Both the position numbers and the translations under genes were made by a program. DNA of 64,000 nt from Candidatus Zhuqueibacterota bacterium (GTDB lineage Bacteria > Zhuqueibacterota > Zhuqueibacteria > Residuimicrobiales > Oceaniaggregativiventaceae): NCBI GenBank assembly GCA_014728115.1, contig WJME01000033.1:154963-218962 (forward strand), given 5' to 3'. Positions 26,007-33,479 of the stretch are shown here, in pieces. Positions within the stretch are counted from its first letter, which is position 1. Every line of letters begins with the position of its first letter. Under the pieces are notes generated by a model. That model saw only the letters and a list, made by a program, of their open reading frames with translations. It ran no database searches and was not told the origin of the DNA.

Positions 26007-26419
26007 TTTTCTCCTCGATAGACCACCATATTTCTTGGAGTCTCGTAAAGTACAAGTTCGTATAGTGCTCCATTAGGAAACTTTTTTTCCAGCTGATTCC
26101 AGATCGCAACAACAATATTTTCAGCAGTGGGGACGATTCCCTTCATAAAATCGACGTCCACATTTAAATTCTTATGATCAAGGCGATCTATGACATGCTG
26201 ATTTACAATATCCTTGAGCACTTTTAAATCGATGACCATTCCGGTAACCGGATCGGGTTCGCCTTTGATAGTCACTTTTAATTCATAATTATGACCATGA
26301 TAATTTGGATTATTACACGATCCGTAAATTTGCTCGTTTTTATCCGCATCCAATCGGTCTGAATGTAAACGATGTGCTGCATTAAAATGCAGTCGACGTG
26401 TCACATATACAGTTGGCAC
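26003..26419 (-). CDS. 6-pyruvoyl-tetrahydropterin synthase (PTPS)
   Basis: About 138 residues from the GTG at 26419, chosen because GGAGG lies four bases upstream; a GTG six codons further upstream leaves no such site. Zinc ligands are His16 in 'FNAAHRL' and the C35-N-N-P-N-Y-H41-G-H43 motif. The C-x5-HGH spacing is that of the eukaryotic-type PTPS used for biopterin. The queuosine enzyme QueD has C-x3-HGH. Other active-site stretches are '[10 protein letters not shown]', 'LDHKNLN', '[11 protein letters not shown]' and 'ETPRN'. It removes triphosphate from dihydroneopterin triphosphate to give 6-pyruvoyl-tetrahydropterin. It is the first gene of the operon. Confidence 0.9.
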   Translation of the reverse strand: MPTVYVTRRLHFNAAHRLHSDRLDADKNEQIYGSCNNPNYHGHNYELKVTIKGEPDPVTGMVIDLKVLKDIVNQHVIDRLDHKNLNVDVDFMKGIVPTAENIVVAIWNQLEKKFPNGALYELVLYETPRNMVVYRGEK

Positions 26420-26586
26420 TGGACCTCCATCTTGCACAGGTGTTTTACCAACACAAAACAGTCTGTATAAACGTTATAATCCAACTTTCTCTGATCCGCA
26501 GGCTAACCCAATTGACACATCACGACTCTAACGTGGAAAATAATTTTGATCTATTCAAATACCTTTTCATGTCTGAACAGAGTCTT

Positions 26587-27858
26587 TCAGGCAGTGTCCT
26601 TTACAGTGAGGTTTTCAAGACGTCCATCACCCATTTTTATATCATGTTGTTTTAATAAATAACTAAAAGCGATACCAAAAAATCCTAATATAGAAAAAAT
26701 CCACATTCCCAGAGTATATTCGCCAGAATAGTCATTAGCCCAGCCGATCAAGTAATTGAATAAAGCCAATCCTATATTTTGCACCATAGTCATCAGCCCA
26801 TAGGCAGTTCCCAGGTGCTGCTCTTTGACAATGAGTGCAACCGAGGGCCACATGGCTGCGGGAATCAAGGAAAATGCCACTCCCATCATGATCATAGGCA
26901 CAAGAGGGTGAACCGGTGCATAGATGAGCATCAGATAAACCGGGATCAGCAAGAAAGACCCCAACATCATCAAAGAGGCCCGTTTCCCTTTCAGGTCGAT
27001 CAAGACACCAAATAACGGTGTACCGATCATAGAAGCGAATGTGATAAAACTCGAGGTAAACCCGGCCATAGCGCGGCTGATGCCGTGATGCTCGATAAAA
27101 AACTTTACGGCAAAGGTCTGAAACGGGAAAATAGCTGAATAGAATGTGACACACAAAAGCGTAATATACCAAAAGGAAGCATTAAAATTCTTAAAAACTT
27201 GCAAAGACACTTTATCGACTTTATCTGCTTCACCCAGATGGTACCGTTTTTTGGCATCTGACTCGAGAATAACATAAATGACAACAGACAGAAAAGAGAC
27301 AATACCCGCCACAATGGCAATCAAGAGGGGCCCCTTCCAGCTGTCATATAATCCTTTTGCCCAAAACGGTGAATTCAGGGCAGTAAACGTACCGAGTCTT
27401 GCAATCGTCAGATTAAGTCCGAACGCAAAAGAGAGCTCTTTGCCTTTGAACCACTTGGCGATCACCGTCGTAATGGCAACAATAAGAGATTCGGCACCCA
27501 ACCCAAATATCAATCTGCCGGTAGCCATGAGCCACAACTCACCTTTGAGTCCGGTGATCACTGCACCAATCATACAGAGCCCGGAAAAAATCATCGATGC
27601 TTTTTTTGCCCCGATTCGATCAATCATTATCCCGCCAATGACCACCATAAAAATATTTGGCAGGCTATAGATGGCGTTCAAAGTACCGATGTTTTTATCC
27701 GAAAAGCCCAACTGCAACTTTAGCAAATCAGCGAGCGGACTGATACTGTCATACACATAATAGTTACCGAACATAGCCATACTGATAAAGAACAGAACCG
27801 TCCAGCGATAAAACGCAGTGGGTTGCCGCTCGATCTGGGGGGAAACAATAGTTTTCAT
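26587..27858 (-). CDS. Major facilitator superfamily transporter
   Basis: 423 residues with about twelve hydrophobic membrane segments and a central cytoplasmic linker ('DAKKRYHLGEADKVDKVS', about 200-220). The MFS motif A-like loop 'GGIMIDRIGAKKASM' follows helix 2, and a second copy 'FGVLIDLKGKRASLM' follows helix 8. The substrate is not evident; overall it resembles the OPA/nitrate-sugar-phosphate side of the MFS. It carries its own ribosome binding site (AGGAG) and probably its own promoter. Confidence 0.88.
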   Translation of the reverse strand: MKTIVSPQIERQPTAFYRWTVLFFISMAMFGNYYVYDSISPLADLLKLQLGFSDKNIGTLNAIYSLPNIFMVVIGGIMIDRIGAKKASMIFSGLCMIGAVITGLKGELWLMATGRLIFGLGAESLIVAITTVIAKWFKGKELSFAFGLNLTIARLGTFTALNSPFWAKGLYDSWKGPLLIAIVAGIVSFLSVVIYVILESDAKKRYHLGEADKVDKVSLQVFKNFNASFWYITLLCVTFYSAIFPFQTFAVKFFIEHHGISRAMAGFTSSFITFASMIGTPLFGVLIDLKGKRASLMMLGSFLLIPVYLMLIYAPVHPLVPMIMMGVAFSLIPAAMWPSVALIVKEQHLGTAYGLMTMVQNIGLALFNYLIGWANDYSGEYTLGMWIFSILGFFGIAFSYLLKQHDIKMGDGRLENLTVKDTA

Positions 27859-27869
27859 AAACTCCTCTG

Positions 27870-27897
27870 GCTATACCATTGAGCGAACTGTAATCAA
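27870..27897 (-). promoter_or_regulatory. Possible promoter of the MFS gene
   Basis: Minus strand TTGATT (27897-27892), 16-base spacer, TATAGC (27875-27870), four of six matches each. It lies directly before the AGGAG ribosome binding site of the MFS gene. Confidence 0.3.
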
Positions 27898-27980
27898 ATT
27901 TGTGTCCGAATGAATTCGAGTGGGGAAAAATCTAGATTAATAAACAAAACAAATTTCATGAAAACAACTGCTTTTTATTC

Positions 27981-28009
27981 TTGTTTTAAGCACACATTTT
28001 TAATATTTT
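27981..28009 (+). promoter_or_regulatory. Possible promoter of the antiporter gene
   Basis: TTGTTT (27981-27986), 17-base spacer, TATTTT (28004-28009). It is in an AT-rich 177-base gap between divergent genes, 26 bases before the antiporter start. Confidence 0.35.
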
Positions 28010-28034
28010 TCAAAAACACAAGGCAGACTATTCT

Positions 28035-29786
28035 TTGAACTCTATACAAATCCATACTCTTTTTTCACTTGGTATTGCTTACATCCTGGCGCTCTTGTGT
28101 GCTCGTATTTTAGTCCGCTGGCATATACCAAAAGTGACAGCATATCTTCTTGTCGGACTTTTTCTCGGTCCTTCTTTTGGTCATATTTTTCAAATCCCTT
28201 CGCTTTTCAGCTCCCAGGATCTCGTCAATTTGGGTATTTTCAGCCAAGTTGCATTGGCCCTTATTATGCTTGCGATTGGCAGTCAATTCAAAGGAGAAGC
28301 ACTTCAGCGCTGGCGCCAGAGCCTTGTTTTGCATGCAGGCACAGAAACTTTTCTGACTCTTGTACTTGTTGCCGTCGCTACCTTTACAGTCAATTTTTAT
28401 GTGTACGGTCAGGTATTACAAAATACCAACAATCTTTTGACGTCCAGTGTATATATCGCTCTTTTTGTTGGAATCATCTCGATGGCCACGGCCCCGGCAG
28501 CGACTCTTTTGGTGATTCGGGAATATGAATCTGAAGGACAGATCACTGAATTGGTGCTCGCACTTGTCGGGCTCAACAATCTGATAACGATTCTGGCTTT
28601 TAATGTCGCCGCGCATTTTATCCTCCAGCCTGCAGTTTCTGTACTAGCCCTTTTTTATAAGCTTTTTGCGCCATTGCTTATGGGACTCGTTTTGGGATTT
28701 ATTGTCAGTGCCTGGGGACAGAAAATCAACTCGAAAACCGAACATCAGATGCTCCTGATCGGCAGCGTCTTGATTGCGGTAGGATTGTGCAAGTGGTTGC
28801 ATCTCGACATCTTTTTAAGCAATTTCGCATTGGGAATGACCATTACCAATGCTTCGCCAAAATCCGATCAATTATTAAAATCGCTCAAAGGATTCGATTA
28901 TCCTCTATATGTCCTGTTTTTTATTCTGGCCGGCGCCGGGCTTCATATCGATGCACTCGGTCATCTGGGATTACTAGGTGTCGGTTATATCATAATGCGA
29001 GTAGCTGGAAAACTAGCAGGCAATTGGCTGGGCGCCAGGTTTGCAGGGTTTGGTTCGACTGCAGAGAAATATATTGGGTATACGATGCTTGCACAAGCGG
29101 GCGTAGCTATAGGCCTGGCCAAAGTTTTAGCCGAGACATGGCCGGAAGGCGGGCAAATGATCGAGACGGTTATTCTCGGATCCGTGGTTTTCTTTGAGGT
29201 CGTCGGTCCTCTGGCTGTCCGATATGGCCTGGTCAATGCCGGTGAAGTGCCCTTACTCACGTTATTGGCAAAACGCTCCCCTGAAAACGCAGTACAGGGA
29301 GTGCATCACGTGGTGGAATTTTTTCGCACTTCCCTGGGTATCCCCGTGGGACACAAATTAAAGAGTCCGGGCGATATCATGGTCAAGCACATTATGCGCA
29401 AAAATGTGGATGTCATTTTTCAAGAAACGCCTTTTGAAGAATTGCTACGGCTCATCGCTCACAGCAGATATGACCGGTTTCCGGTTGTCAATCATAAAAA
29501 AGAATTTCTGGGACTCATCGATTACAGAGACATTCGCGATCTTGTTTTTGACAAAAGTCTGTATCAAATCGTGGTTGCCAAAGACCTTACCAATCCTGTT
29601 CCGCTTGTCGTTCACCCCGATCAAACCATCGGAGAGGTGTTGGATATTTTTAAACGCTATAGCGATATCACTTATCTACCCGTCGTGACCGATGAACATC
29701 CAAGGCTGCTTCTCGGCATGGTTAATCAAAATGATATTCTTGCAACATTTCGAAGTGATTATGGAAAATCTTCAACAAGCCATTGA
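28035..29786 (+). CDS. CPA2-type cation/proton antiporter with C-terminal CBS pair
   Basis: 583 residues starting at a TTG with AAGGCAG upstream. The first about 390 residues form the Na+/H+ exchanger fold of the Kef/CPA2 group, with about 12 membrane segments, 'LLVGLFLGPSFG' in helix 2 and the discontinuous-helix region 'SNFALGMTITN'. Instead of the RCK/TrkA-N domain typical of KefB/C it carries two CBS motifs (about 450-580: 'VKHIMRKNVDVIFQETPFEELLRLI', 'VAKDLTNPVPLVVHPDQTIGEVLDIF'), which usually bind adenine nucleotides and gate the transporter. It exports Na+ or K+ against protons; the ion cannot be told. The last 26 bases overlap the HD hydrolase gene. Confidence 0.9.
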   Translation: MNSIQIHTLFSLGIAYILALLCARILVRWHIPKVTAYLLVGLFLGPSFGHIFQIPSLFSSQDLVNLGIFSQVALALIMLAIGSQFKGEALQRWRQSLVLHAGTETFLTLVLVAVATFTVNFYVYGQVLQNTNNLLTSSVYIALFVGIISMATAPAATLLVIREYESEGQITELVLALVGLNNLITILAFNVAAHFILQPAVSVLALFYKLFAPLLMGLVLGFIVSAWGQKINSKTEHQMLLIGSVLIAVGLCKWLHLDIFLSNFALGMTITNASPKSDQLLKSLKGFDYPLYVLFFILAGAGLHIDALGHLGLLGVGYIIMRVAGKLAGNWLGARFAGFGSTAEKYIGYTMLAQAGVAIGLAKVLAETWPEGGQMIETVILGSVVFFEVVGPLAVRYGLVNAGEVPLLTLLAKRSPENAVQGVHHVVEFFRTSLGIPVGHKLKSPGDIMVKHIMRKNVDVIFQETPFEELLRLIAHSRYDRFPVVNHKKEFLGLIDYRDIRDLVFDKSLYQIVVAKDLTNPVPLVVHPDQTIGEVLDIFKRYSDITYLPVVTDEHPRLLLGMVNQNDILATFRSDYGKSSTSH

Positions 29787-30312
29787 GTTTGCTGCTAGCG
29801 CACATCGGGATCAGCAAAGAAAATCTACGGATATTCCCTACATAACGCATCCTTTTGCTGTTGCCATGTTGCTTCAGCAAGATCAAGCCCCTGAAAATCT
29901 AGTCATTGCCGGACTCTTGCATGACGTAATCGAAGATACGCTATACACTCTAGACGATATCGGTCAGCAGTTTGGATCCAAAGTGATGGATATTGTCAGA
30001 GAATGTTCAGAACGGGATAAATCACGTCCCTGGGAAGAAAGAAAAAGAGAATTTATCGATCAATTGCGCACTGCTTCATTTGAGGCACAATGGGTAACCT
30101 GTGCAGATAAATATCATAATCTTTTTACCATCAACCGTGAATTAAGCAAAAAAGGGCCGTCAGTCTGGAAACGATTCAAACGAGGTTATCATGATCAAAA
30201 ATGGTATTATCAGGCCATAGATGATATCCTGACCTCACAAACACGTCTGCAGAACTCTTTTCTTTTGATAAATTTTCATCACCTGGTACAATCGGTATTC
30301 AATTGGCCGTGA
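29761..30312 (+). CDS. HD-domain hydrolase of the RelA/SpoT hydrolase (MESH1-like) type
   Basis: 183 residues from the ATG at 29761, which overlaps the antiporter gene; the open frame further upstream lies inside that gene. Motifs match the (p)ppGpp hydrolase HD fold: 'AHRDQQRKSTDIPYITHPFAVAMLL', catalytic 'GLLHDVIEDT', and 'CADKYHNL' in place of ADKLHNL. There is no synthetase, TGS or ACT domain, so it would be a small alarmone hydrolase or a related nucleotide phosphohydrolase. The coupling to an antiporter with nucleotide-binding CBS domains is noteworthy. Substrate is unproven. Confidence 0.85.
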   Translation: MENLQQAIEFAASAHRDQQRKSTDIPYITHPFAVAMLLQQDQAPENLVIAGLLHDVIEDTLYTLDDIGQQFGSKVMDIVRECSERDKSRPWEERKREFIDQLRTASFEAQWVTCADKYHNLFTINRELSKKGPSVWKRFKRGYHDQKWYYQAIDDILTSQTRLQNSFLLINFHHLVQSVFNWP

Positions 30313-30382
30313 GTTTGTTTTCGTTCTTGATATATTGCCTAGAATTGTGTTTCTTCCTTTTTGACCCTTTTGGAGATTCATC

Positions 30383-30997
30383 ATGGCCTCGTCTTCTTTA
30401 TGGACAATGATGTGGTTTCGGCCACGAGTTGTCATTCGCACACTTTTGGAAAATTCTCCACAATACCGTATGACGTTTCTGATCGTTTTCGGCGGAATGG
30501 CACAAGCACTGAGTAATTCTGCAAATCAAAATTTGGGTGACTGGATTTCAACGGGTCAGCTGATTCTGATTTGTCTCCTTGTTGGACCGTTAGGAGGTCT
30601 GGTTTCTCTGTATCTCATGGCATGGGTAATACAGCAGGTCAGCCAAAGAATGGGGGGTAAAGCAAACACTGCTGAACTTCGTACCGCCATCGCCTGGTCC
30701 TGGGTGCCATTGGTGACGGTTCTGCCTCTCTGGATCCCGAGGCTGATTTTGTTCAAAGATGAATTGTTCAAAAGCAAAACCCCTATGATTGACTCGATTA
30801 CCACGTTAAGCCATTTGTACGATATCAGTGTATTTATTGACCAGGCCGTTGCCATATGGTCGATGGTCTTGCTCTATGCAGCCGTTTCAGAGGCTAACCA
30901 ATTTTCAATTTTTAAGGGAGTCGCCTCGGTGTTGATATCCAGCATATTGATCGCCCTCCCACTGCTTATTTTCATTTCTATTTTTATGCCTGTTTGA
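30383..30997 (+). CDS. Yip1-domain integral membrane protein
   Basis: 204 residues with about five hydrophobic segments. The N terminus 'LWTMMWFRPRVVIRTLLE' is the hallmark opening of bacterial Yip1-domain proteins, followed by 'VGPLGGLVSLYLMAWVIQ' and 'AWSWVPLVTVLPLWIP'. Bacterial members have no known function. Its stop overlaps the start of the aldo/keto reductase (TGATG), so the two are translationally coupled. Confidence 0.85.
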   Translation: MASSSLWTMMWFRPRVVIRTLLENSPQYRMTFLIVFGGMAQALSNSANQNLGDWISTGQLILICLLVGPLGGLVSLYLMAWVIQQVSQRMGGKANTAELRTAIAWSWVPLVTVLPLWIPRLILFKDELFKSKTPMIDSITTLSHLYDISVFIDQAVAIWSMVLLYAAVSEANQFSIFKGVASVLISSILIALPLLIFISIFMPV

Positions 30998-31974
30998 TGG
31001 AAACACGATCTTTAGGTAAATACGGCCCGGCATTGTCGATTCTGGGATTGGGTACATGGTCTATGGCAGGATCCTGGCGATATGGCTGGGGGCATGTAGA
31101 GGAAAAACAGGCTTTAGCCACGCTGCACCGAGCTCTTGACAGAGGTATTAACTGGATCGATACCGCCCCGGTCTATGGACTTGGACGAGCCGAATCGCTT
31201 GTGGCCAAAGCCGTGAACGTTCGTCCAGAAAAGATATTTGTTGCCAGCAAGTGTGGAATCTGGTGGAACAGTAAAGGAAAATTGAGGCATGATCTGGCAC
31301 CTGCCATGATTCACAGAGAGATCGATGCGACTTTGGAACGCCTGCAAATGAAACGGCTCGACCTTTATCAGATTCACTGGCCCGACCCCCGGTTTCCTAT
31401 TGAAAAGTCCTGGAGGGTTTTAAAAAAACTGCTTGAAAAGGGCGTGGTTTTACGCATCGGTTTGAGCAATGTCTCTTTGGAACAACTAGAAAAATGCCAG
31501 TCGATCTATCCGGTACACAGCTTGCAGCCGCCCTATAATTTATTGCGCAGGGAGGCGCAAGAGACGCTCTTTCCTTTTTGTCGAAATCACGGTATCGGTG
31601 TGCTCGCCTACAGCCCCTTGTTTTCCGGTCTTTTGTCCGAGTCATTCCAGCCAGAGATTCAAAGCGAGGATGACTGGCGACGCAGAGATCAAGCCTTTCA
31701 GGAACCCGCTCTTGGTGTTTACAGGCAATTTGTGGGCAAGCTCAAAGAAATCGCTGACTCGTGTCATTCCTCGGTTATCAATTTGGCCTTGTCATGGGTA
31801 ACCTCTCATCCGGAGGTGACCAGTGCGATTGTCGGAGCCCGGCAACCGGAACATATCGATCGAATACTGGATACCCCATACCCGGACATGACCCCGAGGT
31901 TAAAAAAGCAACTATTGAACCTTGCCGCAAATGTCGAGACAAATATCGGTAAATACAAACCGCCCTCTCATTAG
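30997..31974 (+). CDS. Aldo/keto reductase
   Basis: 325 residues from the ATG at 30997. NADP-dependent oxidoreductase of the TIM-barrel AKR superfamily. Catalytic Asp and Tyr lie in 'GINWIDTAPVYGLGRAE', the Lys in 'FVASKCG', and the His in 'LDLYQIHWPDP'. The cofactor region is 'AIVGARQPEHIDRIL'. It resembles the YajO/perakine-reductase-like group that reduces aldehydes of unknown physiological identity. It is coupled to the Yip1 gene. Confidence 0.92.
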   Translation: METRSLGKYGPALSILGLGTWSMAGSWRYGWGHVEEKQALATLHRALDRGINWIDTAPVYGLGRAESLVAKAVNVRPEKIFVASKCGIWWNSKGKLRHDLAPAMIHREIDATLERLQMKRLDLYQIHWPDPRFPIEKSWRVLKKLLEKGVVLRIGLSNVSLEQLEKCQSIYPVHSLQPPYNLLRREAQETLFPFCRNHGIGVLAYSPLFSGLLSESFQPEIQSEDDWRRRDQAFQEPALGVYRQFVGKLKEIADSCHSSVINLALSWVTSHPEVTSAIVGARQPEHIDRILDTPYPDMTPRLKKQLLNLAANVETNIGKYKPPSH

Positions 31975-32137
31975 GTAAAATGTAGTCTCTGGAAATCTCT
32001 TGAGACCTCTGACACCCATCTGTCTGGTGACAAATTCAGGTATTGGATTTTTCATGTATTACGGCGATTTTTATTCTGCTTTATCTCTCGATTGATCGTA
32101 TATATACAATACTCATGCACTGATTAAAGGCAATAAA

Positions 32138-33460
32138 ATGAAAGTCATTGATAAAAATAAATTATCCATCGCATTTACAGATAAATCTTTATGTACCCGA
32201 TCGGGAACCTGTATTGGAGTATGTCCCACACAAGCCCTTTCAATCGGAAAAGAGTTTTACCCAGAAATAGATCCTGAAAAGTGTATAGAATGTGGTTTAT
32301 GCGCTAAAACGTGCCCGGGTGGCAGAGTCATGTACAAAGACTTGACAGAGATTACATTTGGGCACCGCAAAGATAGCGAGACATTTGATGGCTATGTGAG
32401 TCACACTTTTGTAGGGCATGCTTCAGACAAGCAAATTCGTCAGGGGGGTGCTGGGGGGGGAGTGATTACCGCTTTACTGGCTGATTTGCTCGATCGCAAT
32501 ATCGTTCAGGGGTGTATTGTCACCCGTATGAAACCAGACAAGCCCTGGCACGGAGAAGCATTTATTGCCAGAAACAGTAAAGATTTGTTGGCCAGCCAGC
32601 AATCGAAATATATTATCATTCCCTTGAACGCTGTTTTGCAAGAGATCAAAAAAGAGCCCGGCATCTTTGCCTATGCAGGACTTCCGTGCCATATCCATGG
32701 ACTACGGCTTTTCGAACGCGAACAACCAAAATGGCGTGAAAAAATACGTGTCGTGATCGGCTTGTTTTGTGCGTCTGCACTAGAGCCATATGTGGCTGAA
32801 GAAATGCTGGAATGCAGAGGCATCGACAAAAAATCCCTCAAGAATTTTCATTTTCGGGGAGGCGAATGGCCCGGCAGACATCGCGCCATTCTCAACAACA
32901 AGCAGATCAAAAACTTGCATTATTCGAACTTTAAGGACGGAGCGATCAACTATCTGACCTATCTGTACAGTCCTTTCAGATGTCAGACCTGTATCGATGG
33001 GGCATCAGAGTTTTCAGATATCTCGGTCAGTGATGCCTGGACCCGCAACGAACAGGGTCAGTATTTGTTTCAATCTCAATCAAAACTATTGGTAAGAACA
33101 TCGCGTGGACTGGAGGTTATACAGGATGCCATAGAGTCTGGCGCCCTGATTGCCAGTGATGTCACTCAGAACCAGCATTATCAAACACATCGATTGCATA
33201 CGCGTAAAAAAGGTCTTACTGCTCCCATTCGCGTTGAACGACTCAAACAGGCTGGCAAGACTGTGCCCCTTTATGACCGCACCTGTCCTACAAAAAGTTC
33301 GCGTGACAGAATAACCGAATGGCTCGAGTCATCGATCATGAAAGCAGGAGAGAAAAGATCGATTCGATATCCCTTGTTTAAATTTCTGACCTCCCGCTAT
33401 GGTATACCGATTGTCAAGCTCAGACAGTATATTAAAAGCCGCAAATACCGAAAAAGATGA
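32138..33460 (+). CDS. FrhB/FdhB-family iron-sulfur flavoprotein (F420 hydrogenase beta-subunit-like)
   Basis: 440 residues. The N-terminal bacterial ferredoxin module has two 4Fe-4S motifs, 'CTRSGTCIGVCP' (20-31) and 'CIECGLCAKTCPGG' (about 48-61). Then come the coenzyme F420 hydrogenase/dehydrogenase beta-subunit N- and C-terminal domains, with 'RQGGAGGGVITALL', 'GLPCHIHGLRLFE' and 'PFRCQTCIDGASEFSDISVSDAW'. In bacteria such proteins often accompany polysaccharide or iron-sulfur oxidoreductase gene clusters; none is adjacent. The 164-base gap before it is AT-rich with no convincing promoter. The gene contains G6 and G8 runs at 32443-32460. Confidence 0.9.
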   Translation: MKVIDKNKLSIAFTDKSLCTRSGTCIGVCPTQALSIGKEFYPEIDPEKCIECGLCAKTCPGGRVMYKDLTEITFGHRKDSETFDGYVSHTFVGHASDKQIRQGGAGGGVITALLADLLDRNIVQGCIVTRMKPDKPWHGEAFIARNSKDLLASQQSKYIIIPLNAVLQEIKKEPGIFAYAGLPCHIHGLRLFEREQPKWREKIRVVIGLFCASALEPYVAEEMLECRGIDKKSLKNFHFRGGEWPGRHRAILNNKQIKNLHYSNFKDGAINYLTYLYSPFRCQTCIDGASEFSDISVSDAWTRNEQGQYLFQSQSKLLVRTSRGLEVIQDAIESGALIASDVTQNQHYQTHRLHTRKKGLTAPIRVERLKQAGKTVPLYDRTCPTKSSRDRITEWLESSIMKAGEKRSIRYPLFKFLTSRYGIPIVKLRQYIKSRKYRKR

Positions 33461-33479
33461 TCGTAAAACAAGGGGGGCT

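Noticed and set aside
25443..26419. folE-PTPS pair as part of queuosine synthesis
   Set aside because: The synthase has the C-x5-HGH motif of biopterin-type PTPS, no queC or queE is adjacent, and a sepiapterin-reductase-like gene follows.
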